DNA from: Bacteroides sp. CAG:545
Lineage (GTDB): Bacteria; Bacteroidota; Bacteroidia; Bacteroidales; UBA932
Assembly (NCBI GenBank): GCA_000432515.1
Contig: HF996057.1
Span: 80,749 to 128,895 of the forward strand
Direction of reading: 5' to 3'
Length of the DNA stretch: 48,147 nt
Part shown: one piece after another, positions 7,671 to 17,176 of the stretch
How positions within the stretch are numbered: the stretch's first letter is position 1
Layout of the letters: every line of letters begins with the position of its first letter
Made by a program: the position numbers and the translations under genes
Notes under the pieces: model-generated
Told to the model about the DNA's origin: nothing
The model's database searches: none
Seen by the model: the letters and a program-made list of their open reading frames with translations, nothing else

Positions 7671-7700
7671 CAAAATTAGTGAATTTCTTGTGATTACAAA
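7671..7700 (-). promoter_or_regulatory. Promoter of the toxin/secretion operon
   Basis: On the minus strand TTTG (7697-7700) is followed after 18 nt by TAATTTTG (7671-7678), matching the Bacteroidota promoter. Transcription would start near 7664, about 14 nt ahead of the fusion gene. The operon therefore appears to start here, independent of the phosphofructokinase gene. Confidence 0.6.
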
Positions 7701-7727
7701 AAAACAGAATGAGCGAGGCTTGTGGAA

Positions 7728-7767
7728 TAAAAAAATCCGTGGGTGAGCCATGCGGCTGTCCACGGAT
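7728..7767 (-). terminator. Intrinsic terminator after the phosphofructokinase gene
   Basis: On the minus strand ATCCGTGG (7760-7767) pairs with CCACGGAT (7735-7742), with an inner AGCC/GGCT stem. A run of T follows (7729-7735 read as A on the plus strand). It separates this gene from the toxin/secretion operon. Confidence 0.88.
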
Positions 7768-7789
7768 TATGATATTGTCCGATATGGAA

Positions 7790-9028
7790 TTACCACTCGA
7801 GAATCTTCTTGAAGTCGTAAACTGAAGGATCTGCGATACCGAGAGTTTTTACGGCCTCGTAATCCTCTGGTGTTACATAGTGGGCGATGTATTTGTAGTA
7901 GTTCTGGGCTGTACCTGCATTGATGTCCACGATTCTCGGAGGAATCTTGCCTGTCTTAGGATCCTGGAGATCAGCAAGGTAGAGCGGAGAAACATTGCCA
8001 TAAGAATCAACATATACCATGCAGCCTGTCTTGCCTTCGCTGAACAGCTGGTAAACGCCCATAGCAAGCTCTGTGCAGTATGTAAGGTCATAAGCAACAG
8101 GGTCCTGGCAACGTACATCGTAACCGATTTCCACCGGACGGCTCTTTACCTTGAGGCCGAGTTTCTTGAACTCTTTCTCGAGAAGTTCATTGAAAAGGAC
8201 AGCCTTGGAGATCTTGCCGAGTTCCGGATGGCCGTGCTCGTCATATGTGAAGTGTACACCAGCCTCAGCAGCCTCTTTAGCCACCTCGTCATTGTGGAAA
8301 AGACCCTCGGCAGCCACTACTGTACCGTAGTTGACGCCCATGATCTTTCTCTTTAGGATAGCGGAGATGGAAAGACGTATGATCTTGTCGAGAGTCATCT
8401 GGGTCTTGTTGAACATCTCAGGGATGATGGTCATCGGGCAATGTGTCGCCTCGCCGATACCGAGCGCAAGGCTGCCGCATGTACGGCCCATTGCTGAAAT
8501 CACAAGCCAGTTTCCTGATGTGCGTGCATCCTCGTAGATGGTTCTTGCAATGTGCGCACCCTCATTCTTTGCGGAGTTGTATCCGAAAGTAGGAGCGTTT
8601 GCAGGAAGAGGAAGGTCATTGTCAATGGTCTTAGGACAATGGATGTTTGCAATCGGATAGTTCTTGGCTGCGAGGAATTTGGAAATTCTGTTTGCAGTAG
8701 ATGCTGTATCGTCGCCACCGATGGTAACGAGAAGTTTGATATTGTTGTCCTTGAAAAGGTCGAGGTTGAAGTTCTTCTCGAAGTCTTCGTCAGTCGGCTT
8801 GAAACGGCTCATCTCAAGATAAGAACCGCCTCTGTTGAAGTAACGGTCAGCCTTGAAGAAGTCCAAGTCCTCTGTGCGTGCGTTCTTGCAGAACAGACCT
8901 GAATAACCGCCGTGAAGGCCGATTACTCTGTAACCCTTTGAGAGGAAAGTCTTTGCAACACTCATTGAAACTGAGTTCATTCCCGGGGCAGGACCGCCAC
9001 CGCACAAGATGATGATTGAATCTTTCAT
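7790..9028 (-). CDS. 6-phosphofructokinase, PPi-type signature
   Basis: A cytoplasmic glycolytic enzyme converting fructose 6-phosphate to fructose 1,6-bisphosphate. The start is taken as the ATG at 9026-9028 (MKDSIIILCGGGPAPGMNSV), giving 412 residues. The longer upstream frame crosses the promoter. The glycine-rich phosphate loop GGGPAPGMN opens the protein. The two positions that decide the phosphoryl donor read GGDDT and PKTIDND: Asp and Lys there, instead of the two Gly of ATP enzymes, are the known signature of pyrophosphate-dependent phosphofructokinases. PPi use is thus inferred. It stands alone, divergent from ligA, with its own promoter and terminator. Confidence 0.88.
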   Translation of the reverse strand: MKDSIIILCGGGPAPGMNSVSMSVAKTFLSKGYRVIGLHGGYSGLFCKNARTEDLDFFKADRYFNRGGSYLEMSRFKPTDEDFEKNFNLDLFKDNNIKLLVTIGGDDTASTANRISKFLAAKNYPIANIHCPKTIDNDLPLPANAPTFGYNSAKNEGAHIARTIYEDARTSGNWLVISAMGRTCGSLALGIGEATHCPMTIIPEMFNKTQMTLDKIIRLSISAILKRKIMGVNYGTVVAAEGLFHNDEVAKEAAEAGVHFTYDEHGHPELGKISKAVLFNELLEKEFKKLGLKVKSRPVEIGYDVRCQDPVAYDLTYCTELAMGVYQLFSEGKTGCMVYVDSYGNVSPLYLADLQDPKTGKIPPRIVDINAGTAQNYYKYIAHYVTPEDYEAVKTLGIADPSVYDFKKILEW

Positions 9029-9081
9029 AATCAAATAGAAATTTATTTTATAATATCTTGATATTCTACTTTTCCGCGGTG

Positions 9082-9115
9082 CAAAATTATTACTTTTCAG
9101 CCAAATTTCCACAAA
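9082..9115 (-). promoter_or_regulatory. Promoter of the phosphofructokinase gene
   Basis: On the minus strand TTTG (9112-9115) and TAATTTTG (9082-9089) are separated by 22 nt, slightly longer than usual. A start near 9075 gives a 47-nt leader before the ATG at 9028. Confidence 0.5.
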
Positions 9116-9131
9116 AAAATGGCTAAATTTG
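9094..9131 (+). promoter_or_regulatory. Promoter of the ligA operon
   Basis: TAAATTTG at 9124-9131 is a perfect -7 box. A T-run at 9094-9097 (TTTTC) lies in a loose -33 position. Transcription starting near 9138 puts the true ligA start at the ATG at 9155 and not at the ATG at 9119, which would be upstream of the transcript. Confidence 0.5.
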
Positions 9132-9154
9132 TAACTTATGATAATTTTATAACG

Positions 9155-11254
9155 ATGGATCGCTCACAAGCAGAAAAAAGAATCATAGAGCTGCGGAAGA
9201 TACTCTGGGAGAACAGCAGAAAATACTATGTGGACAATGCTCCGGTCATAAGTGACTATGAGTATGACCATCTCATGTATGAATTGGCTGACCTGGAGAA
9301 GCAGTTCCCGGAGTTCATCACGCCCGATTCCCCTACCAGAAAGGTCGGAAGTGATCTGGAAAACAGTGATGAACAGGGCAATACGCTTGTGACGGCAAAG
9401 AGGGAGTTTGCCCAGTATCCCCATAAGTATCCTATGCTTTCACTTGGCAACACTTATAGTATAGGTGAAGTGGAGGAGTTCACTGCAAGGGCCACCAAGT
9501 CCATCGGAAAGCCTTTTACGTATTCCTGTGAGCTGAAATTTGACGGAACGGCCATCTGTCTGACCTATAGGGACGGAAAACTTCTGCGTGCACTTACCCG
9601 CGGAGACGGTGTCATAGGTGATGATGTCACGGACAACGTGCGGCATATCAGCAATATACCGGTCCGGCTTCACGGAAGCGGATATCCGGAGGAGTTTGAA
9701 ATCAGAGGCGAGATCCTGATGCCATACAAGGCGTTCGACGAACTCAATGCAGAGAGGCTGCGCAATGAGGACCAGCCTTTCGCAAATCCGAGAAATGCTG
9801 CGTCAGGCTCACTCAAACTGCTTGATCCTGAAGAAGTCGGAAAACGCGGACTGTGGTGTACATTATATCATATACCGAGCCCTAATGTGAATTTCGCGAC
9901 GCACGACGAAGCCTTGAGTGCAGCGGCGTCCTGGGGACTTCCGGTATCTGACAAACGCAAAATCTGCCACAATATCAATGAGATAGAGGACTATATAAAC
10001 TACTGGGACAAGGAGCGTAAATTCCTCCCGTACGCGACAGACGGCATTGTCATAAAGATCAATGAACTTCAGATTCAGACTGAACTTGGCTATACGGCGA
10101 AGTTCCCGCGTTGGGCAGTGGCATATAAATTCAAGGCGGAACAGGCATTGACTCGAGTCCTTTCCATTGATTATCAGGTCGGTAGAACTGGAGCGGTAAC
10201 GCCGGTTGCCAATCTTGATCCGGTGCAGCTTTCCGGAACGGTGGTCAAGCGTGCGACATTGAACAACGCAGACATGATGGCGCAGATGGATATCCGCATC
10301 GGTGACTATGTCTATGTGGAGAAAGGTGGGGAGATTATCCCTAAAATTACTGGCGTGGAACTCTCCAAGAGAGGTCCCGATGTCAGAAAACCTGATTTCC
10401 CTGCTGTCTGTCCTGACTGCGGCACCCCGCTCGTAAGAGAGGAAGAGCAGGCCAAGTTCTTCTGTCCCAATGTGGATGGCTGCCCGACACAGATCAAAGG
10501 TCGTCTGGTTCACTTCTTGAGCCGTAAAGCCATGAATGTCATTGCGGGTGACGCTACCATTGACCAGCTTTTCAGTCTCGATATGGTCAGGACTCCAGCA
10601 GACCTGTATGATTTGACCAAAAATGACCTGCTCAGGCTGGACGGCTGGAAAGAAAAGTCCGCCAAAAGGTTCCTGGACAGCCTGAAAGACAGCCGGAAAG
10701 TATCATTTGAGCACGTTCTGTTCGCGTTAGGAATCAGATATGTGGGCGAATCCACGGCCAAGGAAATAGCGCAGCATTTCAGGAACATTGACAATATAGC
10801 GGCTGCGTCCAAAGAACAGCTTCTGGAGGTTCCGGATGTGGGCGAAACCATAGCTGGCAGCGTCTATGACTTCTTCCGTGACGAACGCCACATAGTGGAG
10901 ATCCAGAGGTTGAAGGCTGCGGGACTGAAGATGTCAGCAGATACTCCTCTGCAGAACCTGTCGGATGCATTGAACGGCAAGACCATAGTCATATCCGGAA
11001 CCTTCAGCATTTCAAGAGATGAAATGAAGAAACTGATTGAACTTCACGGAGGTAAGAACGGGAGTTCCATCAGCGGAAAGACGTCATTCCTGCTTGCCGG
11101 AAACAAGCCGGGACCGGAAAAACTCAGCAAGGCGGAACAGCTCGGAGTGCCGGTGATTGACGAAGACAAATTCAGGTCAATGCTGCCTGAAGGTGCCGTG
11201 CCTGAAAAAGAAGAAGAGGAAATAGAGCCGGATTTGTTCGGCGGTATGGTGTAG
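9155..11254 (+). CDS. ligA: NAD-dependent DNA ligase
   Basis: Seals nicks in duplex DNA during replication and repair using NAD. 699 residues from the ATG at 9155. Domains in order: Ia (NMN binding, with the YYxxDxPxISDxEYD-type string near residues 23-40), adenylation domain with the KxDG active site (ELKFDG, Lys128), OB fold, a four-Cys zinc finger (CPDC...C...C near 410-440), helix-hairpin-helix repeats, and a C-terminal BRCT domain (LNGKTIVISGTFSISRDEM). A full-length, apparently intact essential gene. An ATG 36 nt upstream is in frame but overlaps the promoter. The next gene follows by 13 nt. Confidence 0.96.
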   Translation: MDRSQAEKRIIELRKILWENSRKYYVDNAPVISDYEYDHLMYELADLEKQFPEFITPDSPTRKVGSDLENSDEQGNTLVTAKREFAQYPHKYPMLSLGNTYSIGEVEEFTARATKSIGKPFTYSCELKFDGTAICLTYRDGKLLRALTRGDGVIGDDVTDNVRHISNIPVRLHGSGYPEEFEIRGEILMPYKAFDELNAERLRNEDQPFANPRNAASGSLKLLDPEEVGKRGLWCTLYHIPSPNVNFATHDEALSAAASWGLPVSDKRKICHNINEIEDYINYWDKERKFLPYATDGIVIKINELQIQTELGYTAKFPRWAVAYKFKAEQALTRVLSIDYQVGRTGAVTPVANLDPVQLSGTVVKRATLNNADMMAQMDIRIGDYVYVEKGGEIIPKITGVELSKRGPDVRKPDFPAVCPDCGTPLVREEEQAKFFCPNVDGCPTQIKGRLVHFLSRKAMNVIAGDATIDQLFSLDMVRTPADLYDLTKNDLLRLDGWKEKSAKRFLDSLKDSRKVSFEHVLFALGIRYVGESTAKEIAQHFRNIDNIAAASKEQLLEVPDVGETIAGSVYDFFRDERHIVEIQRLKAAGLKMSADTPLQNLSDALNGKTIVISGTFSISRDEMKKLIELHGGKNGSSISGKTSFLLAGNKPGPEKLSKAEQLGVPVIDEDKFRSMLPEGAVPEKEEEEIEPDLFGGMV

Positions 11255-11267
11255 CGTGAGACAAACA

Positions 11268-12194
11268 ATGAAGATAAAAGAGAAAATACATAGACTTAAA
11301 AACTATTTGTCCGACGGAATCTGGAATGAGAATTTCGACGAATTGTCGCGTATGCGCAAGCGTTTCGTAAAGGACTTGAGGGTCATCACCCTGACCGTCA
11401 AAACCTTTTCCACACAAAAAATCGGCTTTCAGGCTGTTGCGCTGAGCTTTTTCTGTACAATGGCCGTGGTTCCGTTCATTGCCATAGCCTTCATCATTAC
11501 CGGTGGACTCGGGCTTGAAGACACATTGAAAGGGATACTTGCATCGAATTTCTCCAATCAGCAGGCGATAGATACGCTGTTCGGTTTTGCTGAAAATGTC
11601 ATTCATACAGCCCAGTCCAGCCCTGTGGGGCTTGTCAGCGCATTGCTTTTCGCCTGGCTCGTGGTATGGATGATGATGTGTGTGGAGTCAGTGTTCAATA
11701 ATGTGTGGAAGGTAAACAAATCAAGGAATCTCTTGAAGAGGTTCTCATTCTACCTTCTGATTATCGTGCTCTCCCCTTTCGTGATTCTGCTGTTCTTCGC
11801 GGGTTCCATCATCTATTCCAATATCATCGACATCCTGCTCCCGAATCAGGTGCAGTTTTCGGAAAGCATCAGAAGTTTTCTCGGCTGGCTGGTTTTCGCC
11901 GCCGTTTCAATACTGACATTTTCGGCAATGTACAAGTTCATCCCGAACTACATTGTAAGATATAAAAACGCGTTGAAAGCTGCCATCTTTTCCGGCCCGC
12001 TGTTCACGCTGCTCCAATATTTATTCCTGGAGACCCAGATTTTCGTGACCAGACTGAACTCGATCTACGGCGCTGTGGCCGCTATCCCGCTGTTCATGTT
12101 CTGGCTGAATTTCGGATGGTTCATCATATTGCTGGGTGCAGAACTGTCATACGCTTTCCAGAACGTCAACAACTATAACATTGACACAAAATGA
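11268..12194 (+). CDS. YihY/BrkB family inner-membrane protein
   Basis: A roughly 308-residue protein with about six membrane helices. It has the family's hallmarks: an amphipathic N-terminal part, KIGFQAVALSFFCTMAVVPF, AWLVVWMMMCVESVFNNVW, and the C-terminal SIYGAVAAIPLFMFWLNFGW followed by LLGAELSYAFQNV. The family (UPF0761) was once called ribonuclease BN; its transport role remains uncertain. The ATG at 11268 is preferred over an in-frame GTG at 11256. The stop overlaps the start of the next gene by 4 nt, so the two are translationally coupled. Confidence 0.85.
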   Translation: MKIKEKIHRLKNYLSDGIWNENFDELSRMRKRFVKDLRVITLTVKTFSTQKIGFQAVALSFFCTMAVVPFIAIAFIITGGLGLEDTLKGILASNFSNQQAIDTLFGFAENVIHTAQSSPVGLVSALLFAWLVVWMMMCVESVFNNVWKVNKSRNLLKRFSFYLLIIVLSPFVILLFFAGSIIYSNIIDILLPNQVQFSESIRSFLGWLVFAAVSILTFSAMYKFIPNYIVRYKNALKAAIFSGPLFTLLQYLFLETQIFVTRLNSIYGAVAAIPLFMFWLNFGWFIILLGAELSYAFQNVNNYNIDTK

Positions 12195-14377
12195 GCTTTT
12201 CAGAATTTACACAGAAGGACTACGAGGTGATAGCCCGCAATTATGCGGACTTGAAGGAGGCTGCGCGCAAAAGATGCGCCGGTGAACAGGAACTTGCGGT
12301 CGTGCAGAAAGCTTTCGATTTCGCCAATGAAGCGCACAAGAACGTACGCAGGCGCTCAGGCGAGCCATATATATTGCATCCGATCGCTGTCGCCAAGATT
12401 GTCGTCAATGATATAGGCTTGGGCTACAAGTCGATAGCTGCGGCCCTGCTGCACGATGTGGTGGAGGACACGGATTATACTGTGGACGATATCCGCCATA
12501 TCTTCGGGGACAAGATAGCCTCTCTGGTAGAAGGACTTACGAAGATCAAGAACGTTCTCGACAACCAGGACAAGAAGAACAAGGATGACGCCAATTCTGA
12601 AAGCCTCCAGGCCGAGAATTTCAAACGTATCCTCCTGACTCTCAATGATGATGTACGTGTTGTGCTGATAAAGCTTGCTGACCGTCTGCACAACTGCCGC
12701 ACCATCGAATTCATGCCCGAGTACAAACGCGACAAGATTCTCAGCGAGACGATGTACATTTTCGTCCCGCTTGCCCACCGCCTGGGTCTGTATGAGGTAA
12801 AATCAGAGATGGAGAACATCTGGCTGCGGTACAAGGAACCTGACGCGTACAATGAAATCAGCGCCCAGATCAACCGGGACATGTCCGACAAGGAAAAGAG
12901 CATTGACGAGTTCATCAAACCTATCCGGGAAGCACTGCAGAAGGCGGGATTCGATTTCCAGATAAAGAAGCGGGTAAAGACTCCGTATTCCATCTGGCAC
13001 AAGATGATTACCAAGCAGATCACCTTCGAGCAGGTCTATGACCTCTATGCGGTAAGGATAATTTTCAATCCGGTTTCTGTCAATGTCAATGAAACTGAAC
13101 GTGACCAGTGCTATCACGTATTCTCCATAATTACAGGACTTTACAGATACAAGCCTGACCGTGTGAGGGACTGGGTCAAGCATCCCAAGAGCAATGGCTA
13201 CGAGGCGCTTCACTGTACTCTTATGAGCCAGACGGGCATCTGGATTGAGGTTCAGATCAGGACTAAGAGGATGGATGACATCGCGGAGAAAGGTATCGCA
13301 GCACATTGGGCATACAAGCAGGATGGCTACATAAGCGAGAATGACAATGAGATGGACAAGTGGCTGTCCAAAGTCAAGGAAATTCTCGTCAGCCCTGATG
13401 TCAATGCCCTCGAACTTCTGGACATCATACATAATGACCTGACTACCACGTCAATATCAGTGTTCACTCCAAAGGGCGAACAGAAATCCATACAGAAGGG
13501 AGCCACTGCACTGGATTTTGCATTCATGATTCATTCGCAGATCGGATGCAAGGCGATTGCAGCCAAGGTGAATATGAAACTTGTGCCTCTCTCCTATGTG
13601 CTCAAGACTGGAGACCAGGTGGAAATCATCTCAGCTGAAGATGAACATCCTAAGACGGAATGGCTGAGCTTCCTTCAGACCAGGCATGCGAAAAACCAGG
13701 TTCTGGACTACTTCAGACCACAGAGATCCGCCTTTATAGAGGCCGGCAGGAAAGACCTCGAGGAGAGGTTGACGGCGATGGGCAAAAAGTTCGACGACAA
13801 TGTTGCCAGGAAAATAGCCGCTGCACTCGAAGTGAACAATGCTGATGAATTCCTGTTCAGATACGGCGTAGGGTATCTGAATTTTGAAAATGTGCTGAGC
13901 ACTCTCCAGTCGAAAAAGAAAAAACAGGATGAATATGTCATCAATTCTACTGAAGACGGGCATAAATATGTAATTGCTGACTGCTGTAAGCCTATACCCG
14001 GCGATGCTGTAGTCGGATTCATGTCCGCTGACGGCACTATTGTTGTCCATAAGAAATCCTGCAGCGTGGCTGAGACATTGGCCACCAAACATGGAGACCG
14101 CATTGTCAAGACTCATTGGGAGGCTGATGCCGACCAGTCGTTCCCGGTAAGGATTTCGCTCACCGGCATTGACCGTATAGGTCTGCTCAATGACATTACA
14201 GGATATATCTCCCTCGTGATGGGCGTAAACATGCGTCGGCTCGACCTCAATACCGAAGGTGGCATCTTCGACGGATATATAGATATGTATGTGCATGACA
14301 GGGATGTGCTCGAGACTATGATAACGAACCTGAAGAACATAAAGGGAGTCCAGAGCGTGATGCGTACAGAGATATGA
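12191..14377 (+). CDS. RelA/SpoT-family (p)ppGpp synthetase/hydrolase
   Basis: A 728-residue long RSH protein of the stringent response. N-terminal HD hydrolase domain with HDVVEDTDYT and the DRLHN string, then a synthetase domain (RVKTPYSIWHKM, YDLYAVRIIF, HPKSNGYEALHCT), a TGS domain (SVFTPKGEQKSIQKGAT), a conserved Cys region (ADCCKPIPGDAVVGF) and a C-terminal ACT domain. The intact HD residues and complete synthetase core suggest a bifunctional enzyme. Bacteroidota usually have two such genes, and I cannot say which this is. It overlaps yihY by 4 nt. Confidence 0.93.
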   Translation: MSFSEFTQKDYEVIARNYADLKEAARKRCAGEQELAVVQKAFDFANEAHKNVRRRSGEPYILHPIAVAKIVVNDIGLGYKSIAAALLHDVVEDTDYTVDDIRHIFGDKIASLVEGLTKIKNVLDNQDKKNKDDANSESLQAENFKRILLTLNDDVRVVLIKLADRLHNCRTIEFMPEYKRDKILSETMYIFVPLAHRLGLYEVKSEMENIWLRYKEPDAYNEISAQINRDMSDKEKSIDEFIKPIREALQKAGFDFQIKKRVKTPYSIWHKMITKQITFEQVYDLYAVRIIFNPVSVNVNETERDQCYHVFSIITGLYRYKPDRVRDWVKHPKSNGYEALHCTLMSQTGIWIEVQIRTKRMDDIAEKGIAAHWAYKQDGYISENDNEMDKWLSKVKEILVSPDVNALELLDIIHNDLTTTSISVFTPKGEQKSIQKGATALDFAFMIHSQIGCKAIAAKVNMKLVPLSYVLKTGDQVEIISAEDEHPKTEWLSFLQTRHAKNQVLDYFRPQRSAFIEAGRKDLEERLTAMGKKFDDNVARKIAAALEVNNADEFLFRYGVGYLNFENVLSTLQSKKKKQDEYVINSTEDGHKYVIADCCKPIPGDAVVGFMSADGTIVVHKKSCSVAETLATKHGDRIVKTHWEADADQSFPVRISLTGIDRIGLLNDITGYISLVMGVNMRRLDLNTEGGIFDGYIDMYVHDRDVLETMITNLKNIKGVQSVMRTEI

Positions 14378-14420
14378 TGCTTATCATCAATCAGTTGGCT
14401 AAAATAGAGAATATATTTGA

Positions 14421-16220
14421 ATGAACAAGATATTAGAAAAACTCATACCCGGCATACCGGTCGCTTTAGTTTTGGGGGCAATGATGTTCTCCCATTCCTG
14501 CGCGAACACGACTACTCCGCCGAGCGGTGGAGACAAGGACACCATTCCGCCGGTCATAACCGGAATTTATCCGCTTCCGGGGTCTGTCAATGTCCCTTTG
14601 CACAACACCCGCATTGTCATTACATTCAATGAATATGTGACGGTTAAGGATGCGAAGAGTATTTTCCTGTCCCCTCCTCTGGAAAAGTCACCGAAATATA
14701 GGATCAGAGGCAAGTCGGTCATCGTCTATTTCGAATCGGATCTGGAACCGTCCACCACATATACTCTGGATTTGACCAATGCGATTGCGGACAATAATGA
14801 GGGCAACATGTATCCCGGCTATACTCTGATGTTCTCCACAGGACCGGTCATCGACTCTATGGCGATTACGGGAGTTGTCCGTGACTGCAACACATTGCAG
14901 CCGATGAAAGGTGTGACAGTGATGCTGTACAAGGATTTGTCAGACTCGGCAGTGTTCAAGCACAGGCCTGATGCGGCTGTGAAGACTGATGACTGGGGCT
15001 TCTTTGCAATGCGCAATATCGCAGATACATTGTACCGGCTTTATGCTGTGAAGGATGAGAGTTCCAATAATGTCTATGATCCGGACAATGACCGTATCGC
15101 ATTCTATGACAGCATTATACGGCCTGTCATCGTGGCTTCCGACGACCTTCCTGAACTTAAGAAATATGATATGAAGGACACGCTTCACTGTATGGAGCGC
15201 AAGGCAGAGTACGAGATGGTCATGTTCCGTGAGAAGCCGAGCAAGCAGATGATTGTAAACAAAGTCAGGACACAGCCACGCTCTGCTTACATTACTTTCA
15301 TGGCATCCGATGCAATAATCGACTCTATGTGGGTGAAAGGTTTCCCTGCAAACCGTCTTATAACCCAGTTCAACATCACAAATGACAGTCTCGAATTCTG
15401 GATAAATGACAGAAAGCGTATGCCGGACACGCTGCACGTGTTCGTGGACTACATGAAAACCGATACTCTCGGAAAATTGACCCCGTTCACTGAACATATC
15501 CGTATGACAATGGAGAATTCCGGTGGCAAGTCCAAGAGTTCCAAGCGAAATATCAAGCATGAGGACACGACCTGCGTGATGACCGTGAAGGCGGAACCTG
15601 AAAGAGTCGAGCAGTATGGATTCGAGATGGAGTTCAATTTCCCTTTGATATACGAGCATTTCGATTCCGTGAAACTTACTTCCATAAATCCTCGTCAGCA
15701 GGAAGCGAAAATGAAGTTTTCAGTCACCCGTGATTCCTTGAACTTGAGGAAATATGTGCTGATGCCGGAAGGCAAGCTGATGAGCGGCTATGAGTATAAG
15801 CTGAAAGTGCCTCACAGGATGTTCAGGGACATCAACGGGTTCTACAATGACAGCAGCGAGGTGAAGGTTTCCCTGCCTAAAGATGACAAACTCAGTTCAT
15901 TGACACTTAATCTGACTGGGGTGAACCACAAATACATCGTGGATCTGCTCAATGAACAGCGCGACAAGGTGCTGAGGTCGTATATCATTGAAAAGGATTC
16001 TGAACTGTTGTTCCCGTACTTGAAGGAGGGCAAATATTCAGTCAGGATTACAGAAGACCTGAACAGGAACGGAATCGTGGATACAGGTAATCTCCTGGAA
16101 CATCGCCAGCCTGAGAAAGTGATGTTCTACAAGCTTCGTGACGGGTCTTATGTGCTGAACATCAAAGAGTCCACTGAAATGGTACAGAATATTGACATTG
16201 CTAATCTGTTCGCGAAATGA
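14421..16220 (+). CDS. Ig-like domain lipoprotein (SbsA-type Big_5 domain)
   Basis: A 599-residue exported lipoprotein. A signal peptide with lipobox ends at SHSC (Cys about residue 27), followed by a TPPSGG linker. Residues about 40-115 have the Big_5/SbsA Ig-like pattern (PPVITGIYPLPGSVNVPLHN...ITFNEYV). A carboxypeptidase-regulatory-like Ig fold with GVVRDCNTLQPMKGVTVMLY lies near 155-215. The rest is beta-rich. Such proteins are common and uncharacterised in Bacteroidota. The stop overlaps the next start by 4 nt, so it is probably made together with the outer-membrane barrel that follows. Confidence 0.75.
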   Translation: MNKILEKLIPGIPVALVLGAMMFSHSCANTTTPPSGGDKDTIPPVITGIYPLPGSVNVPLHNTRIVITFNEYVTVKDAKSIFLSPPLEKSPKYRIRGKSVIVYFESDLEPSTTYTLDLTNAIADNNEGNMYPGYTLMFSTGPVIDSMAITGVVRDCNTLQPMKGVTVMLYKDLSDSAVFKHRPDAAVKTDDWGFFAMRNIADTLYRLYAVKDESSNNVYDPDNDRIAFYDSIIRPVIVASDDLPELKKYDMKDTLHCMERKAEYEMVMFREKPSKQMIVNKVRTQPRSAYITFMASDAIIDSMWVKGFPANRLITQFNITNDSLEFWINDRKRMPDTLHVFVDYMKTDTLGKLTPFTEHIRMTMENSGGKSKSSKRNIKHEDTTCVMTVKAEPERVEQYGFEMEFNFPLIYEHFDSVKLTSINPRQQEAKMKFSVTRDSLNLRKYVLMPEGKLMSGYEYKLKVPHRMFRDINGFYNDSSEVKVSLPKDDKLSSLTLNLTGVNHKYIVDLLNEQRDKVLRSYIIEKDSELLFPYLKEGKYSVRITEDLNRNGIVDTGNLLEHRQPEKVMFYKLRDGSYVLNIKESTEMVQNIDIANLFAK

Positions 16221-17176
16221 TGAAACCGAGACTGACATTTATGGCTGCGGCCCTTTTGGGCTTCTGCATGGCTGCGAACGGACAGAATCTGGTATATTCT
16301 GATTCGGTTACCATCGCGGTTCCTGATTCTTTGCATTCGCGCAAACTGCTTGACAAACAGTCTGATACATTGGCATTGAAATCAGATTCATTGACATTCA
16401 AACGGGAATTTGAATACTCTGACGAGTATCTCGATACGGTGAAGATTAACCGCAAGTTCACCATCAACGACTATTCTATGATCGGTGTGCAGTACGGTGT
16501 CTCGCTGAGCCAGATGATGTTCAATCCTACAAAGAAGCAGGCTATGCAGATCAATCCCGTCAATATCGGCATTGTCTTCACCAAATACGGAAAAATGTTC
16601 GGTTATATGCCGTATTTCGGTTTCCAGACCGGTTTTTTCTATGGCAAGGAGGGATATCAGTTCAAGATTGACAAGAAGACCGGAGATTATTCAGAATCCG
16701 TGGACGGGGCCACAAAGGCTACCTATACTTATATGGAGGTTCCGCTTCTCGCCCATATGCACATGGATGTATGGCATCTGAAGTTCATTGTCAATGCGGG
16801 TCTGTTCGGCGGATACAGGATGAGTGTGGAGCGTGAGGGAACTCTGAAGGACAGCAAATATCTTACTTCCTTCTATGACTATGACAAGCGTTTCGAGTAT
16901 GGAATCAAGGGCGGTGTCGGTATCGGTCTGTTCTTCGACCCAGTGGAATTCCATCTTCAGGCAGGCGTAAGATATTCATTGGGAAGCCTTTACAAGCCGA
17001 ATTACAATAGCGAATACTATTATCGTTTCGCCTATCCTTTCGACATAATCATTTCCGGAGGAATACATATACAGCTGACGCGACGTACCGGAAAGACCAG
17101 GGCGCAGCTGAAAAAAGAAGCTAAACAATTGGTATATGAAACAGGTACTGAATACGTTGACGGCAAAAGTCGGTAA
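16217..17176 (+). CDS. Outer-membrane beta-barrel protein, PorT-like
   Basis: A 319-residue protein with a signal peptide (about 1-22, ending AANGQ), a Ser/Asp-rich linker, and a C-terminal part (about 85-300) of alternating amphipathic strands typical of 8-10-strand barrels: VGVSLS-type, FGYMPYFGFQTGFFYGKEG, VPLLAHMHM, VNAGLFGGYRM, GIKGGVGIGLFF. The PorT assignment is by general pattern and by its place before ispG, and is not firm. Its 3' end overlaps the start of ispG by 41 nt. Confidence 0.6.
   Translation: MMKPRLTFMAAALLGFCMAANGQNLVYSDSVTIAVPDSLHSRKLLDKQSDTLALKSDSLTFKREFEYSDEYLDTVKINRKFTINDYSMIGVQYGVSLSQMMFNPTKKQAMQINPVNIGIVFTKYGKMFGYMPYFGFQTGFFYGKEGYQFKIDKKTGDYSESVDGATKATYTYMEVPLLAHMHMDVWHLKFIVNAGLFGGYRMSVEREGTLKDSKYLTSFYDYDKRFEYGIKGGVGIGLFFDPVEFHLQAGVRYSLGSLYKPNYNSEYYYRFAYPFDIIISGGIHIQLTRRTGKTRAQLKKEAKQLVYETGTEYVDGKSR

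Noticed and set aside
14412..14419. TATATTTG as a promoter of the Ig-like lipoprotein gene
   Set aside because: It ends 1 nt before the ATG at 14421, so transcription would begin inside the gene; most likely a chance match and the gene belongs to the ligA operon.
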